64,000 nucleotides of DNA from Camellia lanceoleosa. Lineage: Eukaryota; Streptophyta; Magnoliopsida; Ericales; Theaceae. The notes beneath the pieces were generated by a model, which was not told the DNA's origin, searched no databases, and saw only the letters and a list, made by a program, of their open reading frames with translations. Below are positions 43,098 through 53,171 of this stretch, in pieces. How positions within the stretch are numbered: the stretch's first letter is position 1; the number at the start of each line of letters is the position of its first letter. The translations under genes and the position numbers were made by a program. The stretch lies in the NCBI GenBank assembly GCA_025200525.1, contig CM045761.1, forward strand, positions 101,594,182 to 101,658,181. The letters run 5' to 3'.

Positions 43098-44934
43098 AAA
43101 AAGTCAAAGATTGTCTTTACTTTTTGCACATCTTTTCGTAAAAAACTAAAAAATCATTTCAAACATACTAGTTTTTTTTATCTCATATTTTAGCCAAAAA
43201 GCCAAAAAGTTACTAAAATAGCCTGTTTCCAAACGAGGCCTAAATATATCCGTTATCTTTGTTGCCCTAAACACTCTCGCTTCTCACACTCTTCTCTCCT
43301 CTCCTCCTCTTCTCTCTGGTGATCGAGAAGAATAGTCATCCAGCTTTTGATCGCAGCAAATCGGTGCTTGTAGAACAGTCGTCTACCTCTTCAAGAACAG
43401 TCGTCCCCTGTTTTCCATTCATTTGCACCGAAAAGGTAACATTTCATGACTGTGATATATACAAATACACATATATATATAAGATTTCTCTCGACATCGT
43501 GAAATGTCCCTCTTCTTCAGTCTGTGATTAGGGTTGAAAACTCCTCTCTCTCTTCTTCACTCTCTGATTAGGGTTGAAACCCCCCCCTTTTACTGCGATC
43601 TGTTATTTATTTATTTATTTAATCCTTAGATGTTTTTCAATTTTAAATGCATGAATTTGGTTCCTTGTGATTGACTGAGCTATTATAATTGTTTTGTTTC
43701 TGTATATATTGGGCAAAATCTACTTTACAAAATCAAATTTCAAAGAAAAAAGACCCAAAAATGACAAATTTTTATTTTTTTATTTTTTTATTTTTTGTCT
43801 TTTTCAGCCAAAGCCCTAATTGCAGCTGATTATACACATTATTATACCCATAATTAATATATATTTGGTAATCAGTATATTTTATTTAAGTAAAAACATT
43901 GTTAGTATTTGACTTGAGTTTAAGTTTAATTGAGCTAATTTTGATTTAAGATTGAAACTAGGTGAAAATTTAACAATGAAAGAACAACCAGCCTTGTTAG
44001 ACTAATGACATAAGTAAGCCTGAAAAAGTATCAAAAGAAATTTCACAATCACATGAATGGTTGATGTGAATTTTTGTAAATGCTGCTCAAACTCTTAACT
44101 GTGAATAATGTTTAGGATAAGGGTAGAAAGTTCACCTGTGCATAACCATTTCCTTTGTCACCTGTGCTCAAACTCTTAACTGTGAACAATGTTTAGAAGG
44201 TCCATGGGATTATTGAATTATGCTTGGACACTCTAGTATGTTTGTTTTTGGTAAGGTCAATTAAATTATAATGTTTCAGTTTTGGTTCGTACAATGATCA
44301 AATGTTGAATGCTTTTTTTTTTGGTGGAAGATTTTGCAGAAAGCCGACAATAGAATGTGGTACTAGTTATGTTGTGCTGGATGGTTAAATTTTTTTGGCA
44401 ATTATATTATTGTAGGTTACATTTTTGTTTTTGTTGTTTGGTTAAATATTTTCTTTATTTAATTTAGGCTGCAGCTCTAAATTAAATACATTTTAAGATG
44501 AGTGTAATTGAAGTGGTTCTCTTGTTTTGCCCCCCAAGACAAAATGGTTCTCTTCAGTAGTGCAAATTTAGTAGAATGATGATACAGAGAATGGTAAATT
44601 TCACTACTCGTAGATTTCAAAATTAAAAGATTAAAAAAATTACAGCAAAATGGAGAATACAACAGCAACTTAGGGAAGATTCAATTGTCCATGAAATGAA
44701 AACTATCATCAAAGGTTTAAAAAAATAAAAATGAGAAAACTGGGGGATGGAGAATGATTCACAACTCAAATAACTCACAAGGTAAACTTGGTATTCAAAA
44801 CATTCACCAAAGGCCTTTAATTCAAGTAAGATAAAGATTCACAACTTCAACCAATTGATGTATATGAAAGGAAAAAATTAAGTAAAAACTGTTTAAATTT
44901 TAGTAATGTAATTACAGAGAAAACAACTACAAAC
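43098..44934 (+). promoter_or_regulatory. 5' region of Harbinger copy B
   Basis: A pyrimidine-rich leader (CTCTCGCTTCTCACACTCTT, 43272 onward) leads to a likely exon end with a donor at about 43434 (AAAAGGTAACATTTC), matching copy A. The stretch 43098-43241 ends in a GTTTCCAAACGAGGCC terminus of its own. From 43560 to 44930 I see only AT-rich intron-like sequence. Confidence 0.45.
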
Positions 44935-45108
44935 CTTCTTATAGAAATTTATTGCACGGTCAAGGTCTTTAATAGGACTAGTAAAGATTTGATGTGATTA
45001 TGATCAAAGAAAGCTAATCTCCTTTCAACTACAATGAACTTACATCCTGGACAGCAATACCAAAATGTCCAAAACCAGGTCCAATGTCATACTTGTTGAC
45101 TCCATAAT
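44935..45108 (-). pseudogene. Captured glyoxalase I (lactoylglutathione lyase) exon fragments
   Basis: On the minus strand, exon 45108-45044 reads YGVNKYDIGPGFGHFGIAV and ends at a canonical donor (GAT|GTAAGT). It begins after a TGTAG acceptor. A 66-base intron follows. Exon 44977-44935 reads PIKDLDRAINFYKK and ends at a GTTTGT donor. In plant glyoxalase I the first block closes domain 1 and the second opens domain 2 (LDRAIKFYEKA), so the order is collinear, with the exon between them missing. The fragment is antisense to the Harbinger genes and absent from copy A. This points to gene-fragment capture by a transposon. It cannot make an enzyme: most metal- and glutathione-binding residues are absent. 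Confidence 0.7.
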
Positions 45109-45201
45109 CTACATGTGTTGTTAAATCCCAAAAACCAATAACAAATCAGCATATTATGGAGTGTGTTCTAGATTTCATTAAGAGACTTACATCTTCCTAA
45201 T

Positions 45202-45582
45202 TAATGCAGAGGCTTGTCATCCTCTAGTAACTATTCCTCCAGTGCTTAGACCTTGGACTTGAGGTATGAGGCTTTGAAATGTGATTGTGGTGTAAGAGCT
45301 GCCATCAGGGTTACCGAGTCTGACAAGCCATCAAAATGGAGACTGTATGTCATTTGTGAGAAGAGAAATTGTCAATTTTGGAGGTGGTGTACCGCAAAAT
45401 CTGTGAGGATGGTAGAGAGGCAGAGGAACAAGACAAATCTTTATCAAAATCAAAACATTGAGACTGTAGGACTAAAAGTCAAGAATCAAATGCTTGAGCA
45501 ATCCTTAATATTCATGAAGCAATTTGTTGTGGGTTTGCTCACAATTTGTATTGTTCTGTCAGTTGCATTACTTTTCAAATGA
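45202..45582 (+). pseudogene. GRF-type zinc-finger gene, Harbinger copy B, start lost
   Basis: This is the homologue of the copy A gene. The finger (KCDCGVRAA, RLYVICEKRNCQFW) and the hydrophobic tail (LLTICIVLSVALLF) are conserved. The original ATG is TTG here, and a TAG follows a few codons later (ttagacc where copy A has ttgagacc). The Gly of the GRF signature is Trp (KWRLY). From LDLRYEAL onward the frame is open for 109 codons. The product is probably lost, unless another start is spliced in. Confidence 0.75.
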
Positions 45583-45749
45583 TTGTAGGTGGCTTTTAGA
45601 TCAGGTATTTTTGTGCTAAGTTGTGTACCCAATCAATGTTGATATGTCTATTCTAGTTGCCATGTATGGTTATTTTGTACTAATCTTATGTTTTAATGCA
45701 AGCAATGATGAATGAGTATGAGTTAAAGATTTTTTTTTTCTTTCATAGA

Positions 45750-46803
45750 ATGAGTACCCAAAAGGAAACACAACCTGAAAATAGGAAGAACAAAGGAAAA
45801 TCCTCTCAAGTACCATCCGTTAAGGCTCATTGGGATGCAAAATCAAATGAAATTTTTATTAAGCTTTGTGTTGAGCAAGTAAAGGTTGGACACAGACCTG
45901 GTACACACTTAGATAGGGTCGGGTGGGAAAATGTAATAACTAAGTTTAAAAGTATGACTGGAAAAGCACACCGACGAATACAAATGAAAAACCATTGGGA
46001 TGTGTTGAAAAAAGATTGGCTTTTGTGGAATAATCTATTAAGGAGTGAGATTGGCTTAGGTCGTGATACATTGACTGGAGCTATATCTGCATCTGATGAG
46101 TGGTGGACCAAGAAATTGGAGGTAAGTGAATTGCTGAAGATGAACATATTGTATTTGTTTTTTTGTTTAAACAAACCAAATTTTGTTACTTGAAATTGTT
46201 AATTTTCCTTTGTAATTGTTGCAGACAAATCCTGATGCTATTAAATTTTGGCGTATGTTGTTGCAATTCACTGAAGACTTAGACATACTATTCTTAGATG
46301 CAGCTGCTACAGGAGAATGGGCATATACTCCTAGCTCAAGGGTTATGCCTCACACTGATGAGACTCTGGAGGAATTTCATACCCCACATGATGCTGAATT
46401 TCATGATGATGTTGATTTGGAGGTAGTTCATCCTTCCGAGTTAAACAAAAAACGTCCATCAAATACTAATAGTTTATCAACCAAGAGCAAGACATAGAAG
46501 AAATTTACTAGTGCAGCTCTACTTAACAAGACACTTGATCGTATAGTCAATGTGGTTAAGTCATCGTCAGCAACTTCAACACAGACCTCATCAAGATATC
46601 CTTCAATTGCAGAATGTTTGGCGAAGTGGGAAAGCATCGCTGGTGTGTCCTCAGATGATGGGCTGTATGTATGGGCTGCCAGATTGTTCTTACGAGACAA
46701 GCATCTTGAGTGCTTCATGACTCTTCCTATGGATGAAGTTCGGCTGAGGTTTCTAAAGTTGGAGATTGAGATGGAGAAGACCACCATAGGTAATCGCGGC
46801 TAA
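45750..46803 (+). pseudogene. Harbinger Myb/SANT-like ORF1, copy B, one stop
   Basis: The ATG is at 45750-45752. Exon 1 ends at 46121, a GT-AG intron spans 46122-46224, and exon 2 is 46225-46803. The N-terminal trihelix/Myb-like domain is intact (AHWDAKSNEIFIKLCVEQVK, LDRVGWENVITKFKSMTG, IQMKNHWDVLKKDWLLW). The C-terminal part (EVRLRFLKLEIEMEKT) is also conserved. The only lesion seen is TAG at 46495-46497 (KSKT*KKF), one base from the AAG of copy A. The product would be about 316 aa without the stop. Known role of the family: DNA-binding partner of the Harbinger transposase. Confidence 0.85.
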
Positions 46804-47787
46804 TTGTTTTTGAACTTGGATGTTTATGAATTTCCTATTTATTTCATGTTTAAGACCTTCATTAACACTTTTATTATTAATTGCGGACTGTTGTGTTGGA
46901 CTCATTATTTTTTTTTTCTTTTATTAATATTGACTATGTAGGACTTTTATGTTAGACTAATTATTTGGACTTTTATTAATATTTTGTTGGACTTTGTTAG
47001 TTGAATGGTTGGTGGGTAGGTGGCATTTTCTCAGTTAAATGGTAGGTGAATGGTTGACTTGTTGAATGTTAGTTGAATGGTAATTGTTTTCTTAGTTAAA
47101 TATTCATTGCTGAAAATCGGTAATTGTTTCTCTATTTTTTTTTCCATATTATTCTTATTTTAAATCTCTTGCCTTTCTTGTATATTGTAGCTGATGGAGT
47201 TTTGTAATCACAAAAATGAATTCTCTTTCTGTGTCTTCAATTTCTTTTTCTTTTTCTTTTTTTTCCTTCTTGAATACACTGTAGAACTTGTATAGCTATG
47301 TGGGAATTCTCACCAATTATCCTTTGAAAGTATGATTTTCTAATGCTACTCACCAGCATTATTGTGAAATCTAATGCTACTCCAACTTAAAATTTATATG
47401 GGAGGCAAAAACTAATGGCCAAAGGAAATGATTTTCTATATGGAACTTTGATTACAGGTACTTTTCATGGTATTCAAAATCTGCTTTTAAATTTTGTTCT
47501 CATATGACATGATTCAAGTGTTATGTGTCTAGTGGCTACTATTGTTATGGTTTTGTTTATTATAGATTTACTTGATTCATGGTATTTAACCTAATTAAAA
47601 TTGGACTAAAATTGTATGGACTAAATTATTAAAATTGAAAATGAAATTTGAGTTAAACTGTAAGATTAATTTTGCTTGAAGTCATGATGATTTATAATGC
47701 TTAATTTGGACTAAAATCTAATTATACCAAGGTCATTCTTGTAATAGTATTTAAGCCTATAACTAAGCCGTTAAATGAGTAGGTATA

Positions 47788-49250
47788 TTGGAGATAATTA
47801 CCAGTGATGACGATGAATGGAATGATGATCACCATGATGAAGATATTGAAGATAAAGGTAGCACATTGCAAACCCAACAACATAATAATATGCTCTTAGT
47901 TACGGCGGCAACAGTTGCAGTGACATATGTGACAAATTATTTGATAAAAGAACCATGCAAGACATCTAGTTTAATAGGGGGAAGTGGATGGTAGAATTAC
48001 AAGAAGGGAATCAAACAAGAATATTTGAAAATTTTTTAATGGAAAGAGAGGTATTTTATCAATTGTGTGATTTGTTACAAACAAAGTACGGCCTTGAAAC
48101 TGGACGAAAAGTCTCGGTTCATGAGTAGGTTGCAATGTTTTTGTATATTATTGGCGGTGACATTCGAAACAGAAATGTCCAAGAAAGATTTCAACATTTC
48201 GGTGAGACTATTTCAAAATACTTCCAGAAGGTGTTAAAAGCTATTACAATGATGTTTATTGATTGGGTAAGGCCTTAACCGAAAAATGGTGTGCATCCAT
48301 ATATTCGAAGCAAGCGCAAATATTATCCTCATTTCAAGGTAAAAAAATAATTACATGTGGAACTTGGGTGTTACATATAATAATGTTCGTAGGATATTTC
48401 TAATAATCTATGACCAAAAATATTTTTATTAACTATTTTGTAATAGGATTGTATTGGAGCAATTGACAGAACACACATCAAAGCATATATATTTCCAGAT
48501 AAGCAACCTCATTTAATAGGTAGAAAGGGGTATGCAACTCAAAATATAATGGCCGCATGTGACTTTGATATGTGTTTCACATTTTGCTTACTAAGATGGG
48601 AAGGAAGTGCACACGATACTCGGATCTTCTTGGACACAATTAGGAATCCTACTTATAATTTTCCAAAACCACTAGGAGGTAACTGTTTTATATTTGATTG
48701 CTACAGTAGATGCACCACACTCACATCTCCATATTTATTTTTACATTTATAATTGCTTACTTTAATTTTATTTTGGAATTTTAAAATAGATGAGTTTTAC
48801 TTGGTGGATGCTAGGTATCCACACATGAAAGGATATCCACCTTACAAAGGAGAGAGATATCATCTAGCTCAATTTGAACATGGTCAATCCCTCCAAAATG
48901 CACAAAAAAAATTCAACCAAGCACATTCATCACTTAGAAGTGTAATAGAAAGAACGTTTGAGGTTTGGAAAGCAAGATGGCCGATGATAAAGGATATCCC
49001 ACCAAACTACAAGTGGACAACCTAAGTCAAACTTGTTCGTGCAACAATGGCAATTCATAATTTCATCCGATGAAGTGAGTTCTGTGATATTGCATTTGAA
49101 TCTTATGATAGATTCATGGATTATGTGCCTAATGAAGAGGAAGGATCTTCGTCTCAACAAGCACCCCATGGAAATGATGTTGCATGTGATGACAGCGAGA
49201 TGGAAGTGAGGAGACATAATAATAATATGTCAATTTGCAGACGAAATTAG
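47788..49250 (+). pseudogene. Harbinger DDE transposase (ORF2), copy B
   Basis: The former start ATG is ATA here, inside LEIITSDDDEW. Blocks are TNYLIKEPCK, RKYYPHFK, an intron 48339-48446, CIGAIDRTHIKAY (Asp 1), GSAHDTRIFLDTI (Asp 2), a second intron 48679-48789, FYLVDARYPHMKGYPPYKGE, then SVIERTFEVWKARWPM (Glu 3). All three catalytic acids are kept. Lesions are a frame change near 47975, TAG at 48126, a TAA near 48278, a TAA at 49023 and a TGA soon after. It ends in a TAG at 49250. Copy A has different lesions, so the two copies decayed separately after duplication. Confidence 0.8.
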
Positions 49251-49664
49251 GAGTTCTTTAAATATCTGGAAATTTTTATTTTTATTGCCTTAATAGTAAT
49301 TTATGGTATTTTTATTGCAATGACATTTTTTTTGTTCCCTTGTGAACTCAATATTATTAAAAAAATAAAAATAAAAAAATAAATTTGAGGTAATGTAAAA
49401 ATGTACCAAATTAGGTACTAATTAATCAACTTCCATTAATGAAATAACTTTTCCAAAATTTAAAGTGAAGAAAACGACAAAATTACAATTTTTACGTTCA
49501 TAAGAGCAAAAATGACAATCACACAACAAAAAGCTATTTTATAGCTTATTTACCAAACATTACTCTGCTACTTAAATCTATAATCCCACAGATACACAAA
49601 ACAGTTACCAACTTATGCTCACAACTATAAGTTATAATTTGTTAAGTTATAATCTATAATCACT

Positions 49665-49757
49665 TTCTCACAACTCTACCAAACGGGGCCATAATTACTT
49701 TCCCACAGCTCTACCAAACGAGGCCATAATCACTTTCCCATAGCTCTACCAAACGGG
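49665..49757. repeat. Three tandem copies of the Harbinger terminal repeat
   Basis: A unit of about 35 bp, CTCTACCAAACGGGGCCATA followed by an ATCACTTTCCCACAG-like part, is present three times in a row with one- to three-base differences. The reverse complement gives the terminus GGCCCCGTTTGGTAGAGC. A single copy is expected at a transposon end. Confidence 0.85.
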
Positions 49758-51416
49758 GCTATAATATCATTTTGAGCATGAGTTTTGGCATTCTTGTTGA
49801 AATTGGGAGTTGAACTATTCATGCACCAAAGAATTATAAGTTTTAAGAGTTTAATTTGATGTTTTGAAGGTTTTGGAATGAGTTTGAAAGCAATTCCATA
49901 CATGCATGGAAATTTTGATTTCAAATTTGTTAATTTATGATATTTTTGAAATCATAGCTTTAATTTGGTTTTACATTTATGGTTTCTAAGAGTTTTCAAG
50001 TGTTTGATCAAACCATGCAAGTCTTTGTAGTTTTAACTTGTATTTTGGAACTCAAATTCTATTATGAAAAACCAAGAATTCGACCGCATCGCTCGAGCAG
50101 TGAAGTTACCGCTCGAGCGCACTTTGCATTCATCCAGAAGTTTTGCAGAACATTGAACACCACTCGAGCAAACCCACCTTTCACTACACTTGGCTTGAGC
50201 GACTATCGAGCCTAGATTTTGAGCATTCAACACTTTTGCAGACCATGAAAACTGCTTGAGCGACCAAAGGTGCGCTCGAGCGAACTGACCTGTTTTAGAA
50301 ACTTTTGAAAAACACTTTCACGTGCATACTTTCATTCTCATGTTCTTTTAAGAATTCTTAAGCATTGGTTAGACATCATTAAAGATGTAATAAGTTAGAA
50401 ACACACTTAAGGAAATTGAATTAAGGTATAATGTTGTTTAGTCAATGTGTTTCAACGTGTATTGCTACGTGTTTTGTGTAGGTTGGTCACGTGAAGCTTA
50501 CGCCAGTTCAAGTCCACTGTGTGTAGTATATCTATAAAGATATGTTCGAAATATAATTTGAAATTGTTTCAAGAATTATATTTGCGAAATGTTATTTTTA
50601 TATGTATGAATGAATGTCCTATTTGAAAAGTATTCGTGGCATCCTTTAGTCAGGCCCTTGCCTGAGGGAAACAATACCATGGCCCTTTGAATATTGGTTT
50701 GATAGAGATCTTTGATGAATGACCCAAGTGGTCCCTTCGCTAGACCTTCATGGTCCCTTTGTATAGACCTTCGTAGTCCCATTGCTAGACCTTGATGGTC
50801 CTTTTGATTAGGCATTCGGGCCCCTTTGTTACTCTATTGGATGTACCACATTTGATAAATGATTAATGGATTTCGACAAACGTTTGAGTTGAATTCGTTA
50901 TATGATTATTTTGAAATGCAATATATGATTTATATTGTATTGGACTTCATTCATTAACCCTTTTATTTCGATATTACTCACTAGGCTTTAACTCACCCCT
51001 TTCCCTTATATATGTAGGTCAGCATGTGGATCACCAAGTCTAGAGTTGCTTCGAGAGTCCACCCATTTTGTAAAGTCATTTGTGAAATGCCTCTGTGATA
51101 GGGCGTTACTTGGTCTCTGGCGGAGCCAAGCTTTGTCAACCATTTTGTTTTCTATCGAAGAACATGTTGTATGTATGATGTTGAAGTCAAAGTTTAAAAT
51201 TATCGTTAATGTTGCTATGGATGATGTATAAAGTTCAAGTTACTTATGAAAATTGTCATGTAAGCACCGCTTAATGGACTTGTTTATTTATAGTTAATGC
51301 TTCCGCTAAGCCTGTAATTTATATAATGATTCGTATTTGTCTTTGAGGCCAAAGGTAATCTAAGATTACTGGCTAGTCATGACCTAGACCTCTAGGGGCG
51401 GGTTCGAGTTGTGACA
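49758..51416 (+). repeat. 5' LTR, right piece
   Basis: It aligns in forward orientation to 53831-55437 (starting at CATTTTGAGCATGAGTTTTG). It contains four exact CTCGAG motifs near 50092-50281 and ends GTTGTGACA at 51416, next to the primer-binding site. No genes. Confidence 0.95.
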
Positions 51417-51419
51417 AAG

Positions 51420-51430
51420 TGGTATCATAG
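51420..51430 (+). other. Primer-binding site of Tekay-type gypsy
   Basis: TGGTATCATAG begins three bases after the LTR end. TGGTATCA matches the 3' end complement of initiator methionine tRNA, the usual primer of chromovirus-type gypsy elements. Confidence 0.8.
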
Positions 51431-51606
51431 TACTAGTTATTATCTCACACACTTGTCCGTTTGAGCAATAAGGTGTCTAGAGAAGATTAAGATTTTCATT
51501 CATGATGCATTTTATACCTAGTATGGTATGACTTTAGCAATTGTTTTGTGAATGTGAATATGTGTGCATACATTTGTATATATCATAATTCAAGTTCATA
51601 TAGATT

Positions 51607-53157
51607 ATGGTGAGAACAAGAGCGGATGAACTAGATGAGTCTTCCTCCTCTTGACTAGATAAGATGGAAAGGATGATACAAGATTATAGCTGAATATGAA
51701 GCATAGTTTACCAAGTTGATATGTTTTGCACTACACATGGTTGACACAGATTACAAAAAGGTAAAAAAAAATTGAGGAAGGACTCCGTGATTAAATTTAG
51801 GAGAAAATTAATGTATTGAAGTTGCCAAAGTACGTTGATGGGCAATAATGTCAGAATCGGGTCTTAGCTAGAATTTTGAATGGAGAGGCAAGAGATAGAA
51901 TTTGAATGTAAATAGAAGGGAAACATCATCAATGAATAAGAAGGCAAAATCAGAAAGTTCTAGCAACTCAAATCCGAGTGGTAATTCAACACCTACTTGT
52001 TTAGATTGTGGAAAGAAGCATTGAGATGTTTGTTATCAGACTACGGGGCTTGTTTTTAATGTGGGAAGGTAGGTCACATGGCAAGGGATTGTTCGCAACC
52101 ACAAAAAGGTGGTAATCGGGGTCCTACAAGTTCAACTAGATCAGTTCCAATAGTAAAGTCTAACACAACACCTATTGTTGCGAGAGATAATCTAATGCAT
52201 GGAAGAGTTTTTGCACTCGTTCCAGGGGACACCCAAAATATAGAGGTTGTTGTCTCAGGTACACTTTCTATTTGTGGTCAAAACGCCTATGTATTGATAG
52301 ACTCAGGTTCCACGCACTCATTTGTTTCTATGATGTTTGCTCATAAACTGAATAGACCTATAGAATCTTTGAGATATGTGTTATGTATTGCATCACCGTC
52401 AAGGGAATCTATATTGTGTTCATTTGTTTATCCTATATGTGAAATTTTGATTGAGAAACATACTTACCATTGGCTGAGTTTGTATATAACAACAGTTTCC
52501 ATGATAGTATCGGCATGACACCATATGAGGTATTGTATGGCAAGAAGTGTAGGTCTCCGATTTGTTGGACAAAAGTTGGGGATAGAGCTTTGTATGGATT
52601 AGAACTTGTGCAAACAACAACCAAAAAGATAAAGATCATACAACAAAGGCTTAAGACCGTTTAAAGCCGACAGAAAAGTTATGCAGATTAGAGAAAAAGG
52701 AATTTAGAATATGAAATGAGTGATCATGTGTTTATCAGAGTCACACCAATGAAAGGGCAAACTAGGTTTAGTAGGAAAGGGAAATTAGCTCCTCGCTACA
52801 TTGAACTATTTCAGATATTAGAGAGACTTGGCCCAATTGCTTATCGAATGGCTTTACCACCAGGAATGGAATAGATACACAATGTGTTTCACGTGTCAAT
52901 GCTTCAAGGTTATCATTGGGATCCGTCCCATGTCATCGATTATCACCAAATAGCTTTAGACGATGATTTGAAATTTGGTACAAATTATTAATCGACAAGT
53001 GAAACAATTACGAAATAGATCAATTCCAATGGTGAAAGTGGAGTGGGAAGAACACTATGGAAAATAGGCTACATACGAGAAAGAAATTGATATGTGACAA
53101 CGGTATCCACATCTATTTTCGAATGAAAGTAACTTAAGTTTGGAGGACCAAACTTTC
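51607..53157 (+). pseudogene. Tekay-type gag-pol remnant: gag, protease and integrase end joined by a deletion
   Basis: The ATG at 51607 opens MVRTRADELDESSSS, then a stop. gag is mostly eroded. A zinc knuckle follows (CGKVGHMARDC) with its second residue pair broken by TAA at 52057-52059. The protease is open (AYVLIDSGSTHSFVS, catalytic DSG). Near 52460 the frame jumps from EILIEKH directly to LPLAEFVYNNSF of integrase. So RT, RNase H and the integrase core are missing. The integrase C-terminus continues (GMTPYEVLYGKKCRSP, GPIAYRMALPPG, FHVSML, YPHLF) with stops. It belongs to the Tekay/Del lineage by these blocks. Inactive. Confidence 0.85.
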
Positions 53158-53171
53158 TAAGGAGGAGAGAC
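53158..53171 (+). other. Polypurine tract of Tekay-type gypsy
   Basis: TAAGGAGGAGAGAC lies immediately before the 3' LTR start (TGTGATGACC at 53172). This is the plus-strand priming site. Confidence 0.75.

Larger units (their letters stand above)
43098..49757 (+). mobile_element. PIF/Harbinger element, copy B (plus), with GRF gene and captured glyoxalase exons
   Basis: Same gene order as copy A on the opposite strand: leader (43280-43435), GRF segment (45202-45582), ORF1 (45750-46803), ORF2 (47788-49250). It also has a piece absent from copy A, on the antisense strand, that reads as glyoxalase I exons. The right end carries three tandem copies of the terminal repeat. The left end differs from copy A (CCAAAAAGTCAAAG onward, with a GGCCTCGTTTGGAAAC-type terminus at 43241). 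The start is therefore uncertain and may include a separate MITE of about 145 bp. Confidence 0.75.
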
